Source: Corbicula japonica (Eukaryota > Mollusca > Bivalvia > Venerida > Cyrenidae). Taken from it: a stretch of 64,000 bases of DNA. Below the pieces are notes generated by a model. That model ran no database searches. It saw only the letters and a program-made list of their open reading frames with translations, and was not told the DNA's origin. Positions 46,216-57,900 of the stretch are shown one piece after another. How positions within the stretch are numbered: the stretch's first letter is position 1; each line of letters starts with the position of its first letter. The translations under genes were made by a program, and so were the position numbers. Where the stretch lies: positions 80,001-144,000 of the forward strand of contig JAZAYU010000265.1 of the NCBI GenBank assembly GCA_038501625.1. The letters run 5' to 3'.

Positions 46216-47264
46216 GATTTAACTATTTTTCCAAAAATGTGTCATTCCTTTTGGAATTAAAATAGTTCCGATAAAAAAAATCATTTTTTTAACGATCCGA
46301 ATCCTAAAGTTCCAATCGGAATAATTTCAAACGGCTAAAGCCGACCTGAATAACAGCCGAAAACATCCAAAAAGAGATTTATATTGTTAATTCCAATCGG
46401 AATTTTTCCAAAATTGTTTTTAAATGTGCATTAAAAAAAAACTTAATTCGGAAGGTTCCAAAAGGAATTTTTCTTGCAGCAATTTATTTTCTCAGTTGCG
46501 GAATTATTTTTTTATTTATATTTCTTGAAATAAAGCATTGTTTCTAATTCATATTTCGTTTAACAGAAAAATCTTTATTATTTTTATTTCTTAAATAGAA
46601 AAGTGCGTTCAGATTCTCTCGGATTAAAAGTAATAAACTGTCGTGTAAAATGACTATAAACTCGGTGTCGATCATACTTAAAGTCAAGCTTTGTGTTCAA
46701 CTTTTAACATTTTGTGAATAAAAAAAACTTGAATTCAATAAAAAAAGAATACAAATATATATTGAAAATAAAATAATCTGAGTATGATAGCCTCTTTTAG
46801 TTAATAGTTATTATACAATTGATCAGGTTGCAGGTTTGCATTAAAATGAAAGACAAGTGGAAAGTGGAAGACACTCCTCATTCTTCCGCTTCAAAAAAAC
46901 CAATAAAAATGTTACGTTTGATATTTTGAAAAAAAGTAAAGAAAACGGAATAAAACTGGAGAGGTGGTGGATAGGTACATGTACACGAATCCCAATCACA
47001 CCCTAAACAAAAAGAGGTTTTTTGGTCTAAGTTTATAAATTAACAAAAAAAAAACATTAAAAGCTAAAAACTGGACACCCATGACCCTCTGGCCCCTCTG
47101 CCCAAACCCGCGCCTAGCACCTTTAACCAATCGGCATTTTTTATCAAACTATGTTCGTGTCATTTATTTTATACATTTGCTTAGGTGTTAAATAATAACA
47201 AAACTTTTTTATGCGAACTATAACTATATGTTTAAGTTCATAAAGGAATGTAATTCAACAAAAA

Positions 47265-47480
47265 ATGCAAAAAAGAGGTACATTGTATGGAACTATCGGA
47301 CCAAATATTCCAGACGGTCTCTTACGCTTTCACGCTGACGATAAACTGAGTCTTGTCGTTCACTGTTACAGTAGACCTCTGAAGAAGAACGCATTGATAG
47401 ATCGGATTTTCCAGAAATATACATTTAGTGAACAATATCCAGCTATAAAGAACAACTGGACTCGCGTGATAGCTCGCTAA
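47265..47480 (+). CDS. Unrecognised 71-codon open frame, possibly a stranded exon
   Basis: The frame reads MQKRGTLYGTIGPNIPDGLL, then RFHADDKLSLVVHCYSRPLK and ends in NNWTRVIAR. Its base composition is closer to coding exons than to the AT-rich flanks. No signal peptide, membrane segment or known motif is seen, and no partner exon was found nearby. It could be a small gene, the last exon of a lost gene, or chance. Confidence 0.25.
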   Translation: MQKRGTLYGTIGPNIPDGLLRFHADDKLSLVVHCYSRPLKKNALIDRIFQKYTFSEQYPAIKNNWTRVIAR

Positions 47481-47744
47481 AATATTGATTGTTTTCCAAC
47501 TGCAACGCCCGAATGACGTAAACTTTTGACATGAAATCATTCGTATACAGCGCTTTGGCTTAGCTAAGTTTGGTTATTTTTTCACTAATAGTTTTGTTTG
47601 TATATTGACAGGTATATTATTAAGTACAATACCAGTGCCGCATGCGTGTTACCGTGGTAAATTAAACAAGCGACGCCCTTTTGAAATCACTTAAAAATAT
47701 AAATATTTTAGCTCATTTATTGACTAAAGAATGAATTTATTCCG

Positions 47745-48345
47745 AAAAAAAATGAAATATGCATATCAGGAATGGCCACATCCAGCACACACAGCCTCCC
47801 CACACAACCAAAAGTAGAGAGGAAAAGAGAGCATGGTATTATAATAAACAGTTTAAAAATGGACGCCACAAACAAATAACGAAAGTGAGAACCAGAGGGG
47901 TTTCCGCCTTGGAACGGTCAGTGGCAAAACAAAATGCCACTGGGGGTTTAAACCAGGTTCTAGGGTGCACCAACCTCACACTTGCCCCAACAGGTTCTCG
48001 TATTACAAAACAAGTACAAAATGTCTTGGTGAAATAACTCCAACCCATCCATCAGCTCAACAATGTTGCATGCAAAAGCATACAAACAAATAAACATAAG
48101 AATTTAATAGCATTGCAAAGCCAAAGGGTGGGTACTCAATGATCTTACCGAGACCAGAGCACCTGGAGTAAAATCAGCAAGAACACGATGACAGGGATAA
48201 AAGAAACAAATCGAGCTTCTAGGTTCTTTTAAGAAAAGATTTTCCCATAAGCCTTCATAAACTATAAAACCCCTGCCACCGTCGTGCAACCAAAGAGGTA
48301 AGCAAAATGATCAACTGTAGATGGGTTAATCACCAGGCCTGCAGA
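47745..48345 (+). repeat. GCATATCAGG-family dispersed repeat, near full-length copy
   Basis: Good reference copy: a run of A, then GAAATATGCATATCAGGAAT, GAGAACCAGAGGGGTTTCCG, AACCAGGTTCTAGGGTGCAC, CAACCCATCCATCAGCTCAA, GGGTGGGTACTCAATGATCT, GTCGTGCAACCAAAGAGGTA and GATGGGTTAATCACCAGG. About 590 bp. No terminal inverted repeat or long ORF. Confidence 0.88.
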
Positions 48346-48845
48346 GCGCTGTAAAATATCATGTTGGTAACCGTTTTTTTAAATTTACAGATGGTTTTTA
48401 CGAATAACCGGGAGAAATTAACATCGCCTTTTATCTTCTTAAGTTTATAAATTAAATATGAAGGTGTTTCAAATTAAGCTGCAATAACACATGTCTACGT
48501 TATTTTTAATCACCTCTGCCTCGTTTTCCCAGTTTCAGAGCTGTCATAATGATATAAAGTTATTAGCCTACATGCAAATTTTAACCATAGTGTATAAGTC
48601 CAAAAGGTGAAAAAAGAGCCACATCTTAATAAAAAGGAAGATAGACTTATGGTCATTGAAACATCAACATAATGGGTGATATAAAGTCTTGTACAATGTT
48701 AAAATACTTATAATACTGCCACTACCTGGGAGCAAACCCGTACCGTCGCGGCGACAACGCCTAGCCCTGCGATTCCGACACAGTTCAAACATGGCAAAAA
48801 GCAACATTTCTACTAATGAGCCGTGCTACAAATGTATCATTTATT

Positions 48846-49083
48846 GGGTACGCCACGGGATGAGGTGCGTTCGGACAGTTGACGTCAATCCAGGAAATAA
48901 CGTTATGAAGTTAAGCGATTGACATTAACTATCATGCATTTTTTGCGATAGAATTTAAGAAAATCCCTCATTAGTTACAAATGACCGAGAAACTAAGAGA
49001 TAATTGTAAGTTTTTTATGAATAAAGTAACAACGTAAATGTCGCAAAATATGACCGAAGGTAACTTTTCCAATGGCTCCTCTC
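48846..49083. mobile_element. MITE with GGTACC-type inverted ends, copy d (diverged)
   Basis: Starts GGTACGCCACGGGATGAGG and ends TGACCGAAGGTAACTTTTCC. The interior holds GTTGACGTCAATCCAGGAAA, matching copy c. Ends are more diverged than in copies a-c. Confidence 0.65.
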
Positions 49084-49439
49084 ATTTTTTTTCTTAAAAG
49101 AAACATTCAAATCGTGTCATAAAAAAAGAAACGAAAGCGCAGACGTAGGTGAGTATCTGCCATTAACTTCGGAAAGGTTCGGCTAAAATGTAAAGGTAAC
49201 GAATACATTATACATTAAATAGATAAAAATAAGACTCTGAGCCACCGAATACGACAAATATCAACTTAAGCATGCACGGTTCGACTGAAGCTGTTAAAGA
49301 GCAGTAATGGAAATTAATAGTACTGCCCCAGCCGCCTAGCCCCGGGTTAAGCGCATCTATATGTAACTGTATTCACAAAAATGTTGCATAATACATGTAA
49401 ATGCACGGATATTATTTTTGAAAATAAAAACGAGCTCTG

Positions 49440-50830
49440 TTGTACATAAACACATTAAGAAGAAATATCTTTAAAAAGATAAACGGCGTTGATGTAAAAG
49501 ATTGTTATATATAAGAAAGAAAGAAATAAAGAGCGTGCAAAAATTTCGTCTGGTGATAATACGTCGATTAAAGAAGAATGTCTTAACTGTACATTTATTC
49601 AGTTTCAATAAAATACCTCTTGTAGACTTAATACTAATGATGAATAAATGTCATTAAAATATAATAAATGAAAACAACAACAACTTGTTACAAGAGCGAA
49701 ATTTACCAACTTTTACGTAAATTAACTTAAAAAAAGTGCCCCTCCCGAGTATTGAAGCCGGAGCCTCCGTTTGAGAGGCGAGTGTTATTACCACTACACC
49801 AACGCGATTTGAATATCTGGACTTGAAATTAACAATCAGTATTAAAGGAACTATAAAGGAACCGGTAAGAACCAGAAATATGTTCACTTCTCTGTCGTTT
49901 TACATTGTGTATTGCACTCGAGTGTTTACCTGACACCCATGAATATTCAATAAATCGTATTTAAGCCATCAATTGACTTAACTGGTTACTTATACCGTAA
50001 ATATATTTTTCTCCAATACAATTATCGCTTTTAAAAACAAAATTGCCCGAACATATAAGTGCCAGGTACACTAAGACACAGTATAAAAATCGAAACAAGA
50101 AACTATCTTTAAAAAAGATAGACGGCGTTGATGGAAAAGATTTATAAATACATGTATATAAGAAAGAAAGAAATACAAAGAGGCGAAGCAGACATAGTTT
50201 AGTTATTTAGAATTTACTTGTTATAGCTTTTGACGAACCCTCATGCCTTCTTAAGTATGACCTAGAGATTAAGCGACCGAATTATGACAACTCATTAATT
50301 CATTGAAAGTGTCTTTCAAAAAGAAATGTTGAAGCTGTTGCAATAATTTTATTCGGTGATAATAAGTCGGATAAATAAGCAATGTCTTACATTAAGCCTT
50401 GATCTACATTTATTCAGTTTCAATATAATACTTCTTGTAGAGCTAGAACTTAAGATGAATAAATGTCCTTGAAATTTGATAAATATAATAACGGTTTGTT
50501 ACAAGAACGAAATCTACAAACTTTTATGTAAATTAACTTTTAAAAAACTGTCCTCTCCTGAGGATTGAACCCAGGGCCTTCGCTTGCGAGGCGAGAGAGT
50601 TAACCACTACACTAAATTAACAATCATTATCAAAGGAACTAGAAAGGAAACCGTAAGAAGTAGAAATATCTGCACTTCTATATCGTTTTACGCAAGTGTT
50701 TACCTGACAACCAAGAATATTCCATATAAGATTGTATTTAAGCCATCAATATTGACTTAACTGGTTATTTAAATCGTAAAATGTTTTTCTCCAATACAAT
50801 TATCGCTTTTAAAAACAAAAATACTCGAAT
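49440..50830 (-). repeat. Tandem duplication of a ~650-bp block carrying a tRNA-like sequence
   Basis: Block 1 (~49440-50080) and block 2 (~50095-50830) share AAAAGATAAACGGCGTTGAT-type heads, ATAAGAAAGAAAGAAATA, ACATTTATTCAGTTTCAATA, TTAAGCCATCAAT and CAATACAATTATCGCTTTTA. On the minus strand both hold tRNA-like text. Block 1 (about 49735-49810) has TTGGTGTAGTGGTAATAACA and GGCTTCAATACTCGG. Block 2 (about 50555-50620) has TAGTGTAGTGGTTAACTCTC, the loop CTCGCAA and CCTGGGTTCAATCCTCAGG. Acceptor stems do not pair, so functional tRNAs are unlikely. Confidence 0.7.
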
Positions 50831-50919
50831 ATGTAAGTGCCAGGTAGAAATACGTACACAAAATATAAAAATCTTTACGGTAATCGTAAACAACACCCAC
50901 TTACAACAAATCGAAATAA

Positions 50920-51235
50920 TCTATTTGATTTTTCCGCTGCATAATAACAAAAATCCCACTAGATACCTCCCCACCCTGCTAGATGCCTCTCTGGTGTAAA
51001 TAGCTACCAATCAAAATAGTTTATTTCATTTTCCCGCCACATAATAATAGAATACGAGTATTATTTACAACATTTCATTGGTCGAAAAACTATGTCAAAA
51101 GAAAGCTAAGACAGCTAACGCCGAATAATCTATTTGATTTCCCCGCTGCATAATAAGCTTTATTGAATATATTTCATTGGTCGAAAAACTAGGTACTAAA
51201 AGTGAGCTTAGACAGCTAACGCCGAAAAAGATTAG
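50920..51235 (+). repeat. Dispersed repeat, partly triplicated
   Basis: Three CCGCTGCATAATAA or CCGCCACATAATAA boxes occur in succession, and CAGCTAACGCCGAA occurs twice. It matches 31795-31975. Confidence 0.75.
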
Positions 51236-51853
51236 AGTTCAATTTGTCATAGCGACAGAGAATTACATCTTATCTAATCAGAAGCTATACACTTTTTGAA
51301 TGTCAAACATTGTCATTCGAATACGGTTATGATCATTGAAAATCAGCGGCGCAAATGTGAGCACATTGTTTGTGTAAATCAATATCACGCTGATCTTGAA
51401 ACATAATAATGCGATGAATGATAAATCCACACCTCATCGAGTAATCATTCATGATACTTTACATGTAGTTACGTTGTAGTTTTTTTATAAGTTCCTCCTT
51501 GGACGTGAAAATAATGGTTTTCTTGTGTATTCATGGAAGGGAAAAATCTGATCATTAAATTTATAGTGCGTTACCGATAACAGTATATATGCAATATGTT
51601 ATGTTAATTATAAAAAATAACAACATTTTACGGACATAATTATTTTACTTTAAAGCTGTGTCTTATCATCTTCTACTTGCAATATGATTTGACAATGTAA
51701 AATGATTAATTATTTTATGTCTGATGATTATATCGTCGATGATTTCATTAGTTTATTAATAAAATAATGGTTTTCCTAAAGTGTATTTTTAGAAACAAAT
51801 CACGATTGCATTAGGAATATTCTCTGGTAGAGGACACGAACATTTAATCAGCC

Positions 51854-51911
51854 ATGGATTTCTTCTATTTGGGAACATGTGTTTATTTAATTGCTTCAAT
51901 AATTTCTACAG
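51854..51911 (+). CDS. Signal-peptide exon of the Ig-array gene
   Basis: ATG in good context (AGCCATGG). Nineteen residues, strongly hydrophobic, ending in a split Gly codon at GTATGT. Linking it to the Ig exons rests on matching phase, orientation and the absence of another gene in the 2.1 kb between. Confidence 0.7.
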
Positions 51912-54900
51912 GTATGTATCATAAATTAATTTGAAATAAATTCGAGATGAAACGTGTTTCTATTTCTGCGTTACTGTAAGTGTTCTTTTCATCTAACTGA
52001 TAAAAATGAAACATTGAGTGTTATCATAAAAAACTGATCGAGTGTTATGGACTATATTTCAAGAGAAATGGAATAGTGACAACTATATAATGTCAGAGTA
52101 CTTCGAAATATTGTTGTTCAGTGCTTAATTGGGTGGAAAAGTAACAACATTATCCCTATTATTAACTGGTATTGCGTAAAGGTTATTGTCGACAATTTTT
52201 GAAAAATTAGACGATAAAATATTTGGTCAAGCATGTTTTGAATGACAAGAAACATATGAGGCATGCCACGGGAAAATGTACCTTCGGGCAGTTGACGTAA
52301 ATCCTTGAAACGACGTCATAAAGTTGAGCAGACGACATTAATTATTATTCAATTCGCGGTAAAAAATACCATTCTATTGTCAAAATGTGTTACAAAATAA
52401 CTGTTTTGTTATGAGAAAATAATAGAAATTCGGAAGTTCTTCCTAAATATAGTAACAACAAAAATGACAAAATAAATGACCGAAGGTACCTTTTCCCGTG
52501 GTGTGCCTCTTATCTTACTGTTCATTCAGCACCAATGTTCCCTGTTCACCGTGGTATGTATAGAACGTTAACGACAAATAGAGAAATTTTAATATGAGCA
52601 AAAAAACTTGATATGGCCATTTATGTCAAGGCATAGATATGTGAATTTGAAATATTAAAATAACAAAATATTTACAAAATAAAAAGTGAAAAGACTCAAG
52701 CTAATGTGTATAAGCTGGTTAAACTGGACCCGTTTAATGTGACTTGAAGGATTCAGGTAAATGAACAACAAAAAAGTGATCATTTACATGCAATATTATA
52801 TAAAGAAAATATCCTTAAATATATTCACCAGAAACAGGTCACTTTTAGGGTTAACAATCTTTCCCACGTTTTTGTAGGCCATAGTCCAGGCTTTATACCT
52901 CTAAATTTCGATTTTAAAAGCCGTCCAAGACGTTATGAACTTGATATTCATTCCGTATTTCTTGCTTCTAGCAATTTAATATGCGTAAATTAATGTGATA
53001 TTTATCTTTGCCACAAAAGCTTTTTATGCTACATAGCATTATTTTATTTCTTTTTTCGACAATAAAAAAATTTAAAGTTATGGCCAAAGTGATTCTATGA
53101 CCTATGGAAACGAGTTGCACCCCACTTTTTGTCCGTTTCGTGCATCCAGTTAATGACAGTGCGTTTGCAATTTAGTAGTTTAATAGTGGTTTATGAGTAG
53201 TTTATCTAACTTATACAAAGTAAATGTGACTAAATTCAGACCATTACATATGTATATTCCACCACAATTGATTCTGAAATACGACTGTATCAGGATACTT
53301 AAAATTATAGAGAATGCTGCCATGACCCAACGTTTGCTAACATGGCACGGATCTAGTCACCATAAGGGAAATGTATGTGAAAGCGGCTCGGGTTATTTAT
53401 TTGGTAAATTACATTCAGCCTGGTATTAAGTGCAGGTTTCAAGCCAACCTTTTGCCCCTCTGTGACAAAACTGATTTGTTTGTTTGTTTGTTTCGGGTTT
53501 AACGCCTGTTTCAACACTTTTCTGGGTTATATCCCGACGGTCAGTCCACCTAACCGGTGTTCCTGGGTCTCTAACAAGTACTAACCAATTTCTCCCCAAG
53601 CGACTGACTGCTTTCTCACTTGAATCAGAGGTGAGGGACAGTGACAAAATTGAATTGTTATTAATTTAACAATATACCTAAGCTGTTGATTTCCATTAAC
53701 ATGTGTATTATTAATTTATTATTAACGTTTTCTAAATGGTGAACATTGCATATAAGGAATGGCCACATCCAGAAGACACAGCCTCCCACACAGCCGGCTT
53801 GCGGTTTGACATCTTCAGCCAGAAGTGTATACAAGGAAACCTTTCGCAAATGACTAGAGTACCACCATTCTATGTTAATACTGTCAAGTTTATTGTAAGT
53901 TCTTAGAAAAAGCATAACACAAGTTTAAACTGGGTGAATATCTTAATATTGTTTTAAGATGAACATTTCCATTCATGTTAATTTTGTTCTATTGTTTTAC
54001 TCTAGAGTCTCTAACGTTTACCACTGAGAACTTTCATGGTGGCAAGTGGATTTCCAAACACGGAGCGACAGATACTTTAATATGCAGAAACAATCCATAC
54101 ACGGGGAAGATGTCTTTGATATATGAAAAACAACGGGTAGCAGAATGTTCACAAAAAAGTTGTACAACTTATTTCACTGATAATGGCGCTTTCAAAATCA
54201 CATTCGATATAAAGAATGGCGAAATACAATGGAAAATCAATCCTATAACGTCGAAGTATGATGACAAACTGTTTAAATGCTCAGATGGAACAGAAACTCT
54301 GAGACATTCCCTGATCGTTCAAGGTATGTGAAAATAAAATAATATTGTTATTAATCTAAATTAATATGCACAATTAATACAATAGAAAAAGTATTTAAGA
54401 TTATCATCCCCGGCCGCCCCTGTCCAAAACCACCCGCCCCAAAAACATTTATTGGTAAAAAAATCAGAACATTTTCTGTTCCAGACCAAACGGGTTTTAG
54501 ACCATCCCGGATTATGAAAAAATCATGGCTGATAATAAAGATTCTGGTATCTATAAATACCATTTTCTCAAAATTATAAGTTAGTTTTTACTTCTGTACT
54601 CATGTATTTTGTTAATAAAATATTAAAATTAAAAAGTGCCAACACGCCCCTTTTTTCACAAAATCCGGACGAGAATCTAATAATTTATTTTCTCTGGCCT
54701 AAATACACAATTTTAATGTAGTATAAAACGCAGACATTCAGAAAACCTGGCCACAAATATGAATTACGTTAATTTCCAAATGACGAATGTTTAACGAGAT
54801 GCATGATGTTACAAAAGAGTGCATGTATGTTTCTTTCCAAAAGCATATGAGAGTGACCGTGACTTTAAAGATTTGATTTTTTATTATTAAGATACATCAG

Positions 54901-57900
54901 GCTCAGCATTGTCTCTCTTAACGGATATGCTACGTTTTATTATTTTAAAGATTTTTATTAATAATTTGTTAGACGAGTTTACTTTTACCAGGGAGTTATT
55001 TCACTAAGACAACTTGTACTTGATTTGTGATATGAAAACCTGTTGGGCACGTGTGAGGTTGGTGCACCCTAGAACCTAGAACCCAAAGTGTTAATTTGAT
55101 TTGCCTTTAACCGTTCCAAGGCGTTAACCTTTCGGGTTCTCATTTTTGTTAATTGTTTGTGGTGTCTTTTTTGAAACTGATAATTTTATTATCCATGTTC
55201 TCTTCCTCTCTCTTCTTCTTGACTGTGTGGGGAGGCTTTTTTTGAATGTGGCAATTCCTGATATATAAAATTTAACATTGTTTTTAATTTGTAAACGTTA
55301 TCATTAGTTGTCTGTAAATATCAGCATGACGCACGTTTTAACTGGGTTACTACATTTGTACCTTTATATTGTTTTCAACATGACTATTTCCATTCATGTA
55401 AATTGTGTTCTATTATTTTACTCTAGAGTCTTTAACGTTTACCACTGAGAATCTTCATGAAGGCAAGTGGATTATCAAAAACGGTGCGACAGATACTTTA
55501 ATATGTAGGAGCAATCCATATACAGGGAAGTTGTATTTGATATATGATAAGCAACGGGTGGCAGAATGTTCACAAAATAGTTGTGAAACTGATTTCACTG
55601 ATTATGGTTCTTTCGAAATTACATTTGACATCAAGAATGGCGAAATACAATGGAAAATCAATCCTATAAAGTCGAAGTATGATGGCAAACTGTTTAAATG
55701 CTCAGATGGAACAGAAACTTTGTGGCTATCCCCGATCGTTCAAGGTATGTGAAAATACAATAATATTTTATTAATCTTAATTAAAATGCGTAATTAATAC
55801 AATAGAAAAAGTATTTAAGATTCTCATCCCCTCCCGCCTCTGTTCAAAACCACTTGCACTAAAAGCATTTATTGGTAAAAAAAATCAGAACATTTTCTGT
55901 TCCAGACCAAACGGGTTTTAGACCATACAGGATATGAAAAAAAAATCATGGCTGATAATAAAGATTCTGGTATCTATAAATGCCTTTGTCGCAAAATGTT
56001 AAGTTAGTTTTTACTTCTGTTCTCATGTATTTAGTTAATAAAAAATAAAAATTAAAAAGTGTCAACCCGCCCCTTTTTCACAAAATCCGGATGAGAATCT
56101 AATAATTTATTTTCTCTTGCCTAAATGCACAATTTTAATGTAGTATAAAACGCAGACAGTCAGAAAACCTTGCCACAAATATGAATGACGTTATTTTTTT
56201 CCAAATGACGAAAGTTTAACGAGATGCATGATGTTACAAAAGAGTGCATGTATGTTTCTTTCCAAAAGCATATGACAGTGACTGTGACTTTGGAGATTTG
56301 ATTTTTTATTATTAAGATAAAGATCATCAGGCTCAGCATTGTCTCTCTAAACGGACATGCTACGTTTTATTTATTAAAAAGATTTTTAGTAATAATTTGT
56401 TAGACGAGTTTACTTTTACCAGGGAGTTATTTCACTAAGACAACTTGTACTTGATTTGTGATATGAGAACCTGTTGGGCACGTGTAAGGTTGGTGCACCC
56501 TAGAACCTAGAACCCAAAGTGTTGATTTGATTTGCCTTTAACCGTTCCAAGGCGTTAACCCCTCGGGTTCTCATTTTTGTTAACTGTTTGTGGTGTCTTT
56601 TTTGAAACTGATCATTTTATTATCCATGTTCTCTTCCTCTCTCTTCTTCTTGACTGTGTGGGGAGGTTTTGTTTTGAATGTGGCAATTCCTCATATGCAA
56701 ATTTAACATTGTTTTTAATTTGAAACGTTATCGTTAGTTGTCTGTAAATATCAGCATGACGCACGTTTTAACTGGGTTACTACATGTGTACCTTTATATT
56801 GTTTTTTCAACATGACTAGTTCCATTCATGTAAATTGTGTTCTATTGTTTTACTCCAGGGTCTCTAACGTTTACCACTGAGAACATTCATGGTGGCAAGT
56901 GGATTATCAAAAATGGTGCGACAGATACTTTAATATGTAGAAGCAATCCATATAAAGGGAAGTTGTATTTGATATATGATAAGCAGCGGGTAGCAGAATG
57001 TTCACAAAATAGTTGTGGAACTTATTTCACTGATTATAGTTCTTTCGAAATTACATTTGACATCAAGAATGGCGAAATACAATGGAAAATCAATCCTATA
57101 AAGTCGAAGTATGATGGCAAACTGTTTAAATGCTCAGATGGAACAGAAACTTTGAGACTTTCCCCGATCGTTCAAGGTATGTGAAAATACAATAATATTT
57201 TATTAATCTTAATTAAAATGCACAATTAAGGCAATAAAAACGTATTTTAGATTCTCATCCCCGCCCGCCCCTGTCCAAAAACCACTCGCCCCAAAAGCAT
57301 TTATTGGTAAGAAAATCAGAACATTTTCTGATCCAGACCAAACGGGTTTTGGACCATCCCGGATTATGAAAAAATCATGGCTGATAATAAAGATTCTGGT
57401 ATCTATAAATGCCTTTGTCGCAAAATGTTAAGTTAGTTTTTACTTCTGTTCTCATGTATTTAGTTAATAAAAATAAAAATTAAAAAGTGTCAACCCGCCC
57501 CTTTTTTCACAAAATCCGAATGAAAATCTATTTTTTTTTTCTCTTGCCTAAATACACAATTTTAATGTAGTATAAAACGCAGACAGTCAGAAAACCTGGC
57601 CTCAAATATGAATGACGTTATTTTTTCCAAATGACGAAAGTTTAACGAGATGCATGATGTTACAAAAGAGTGCATGTATGTTTCTTTCCAAAAGCATATG
57701 ACAGTGACCGTGACTTTGGATATTTGATTTTTTATTATTAAGATAAAGATCATCAGGCTCAGCATTGTCTCTCTAAACGGACATGCTACGTTTTATTTAT
57801 TAAAAAGATTTTTAGTAATAATTTGTTAGACGAGTTTACTTTTACCAGGGAGTTATTTCACTAAGACAACTTGTACTTGATTTGTGATATGAGAACCTGT

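Noticed and set aside
49735..50620. Functional tRNA genes on the minus strand
   Set aside because: Box A, box B and an anticodon-like loop are present, but the acceptor stems do not pair and the copies sit in duplicated repeat blocks.
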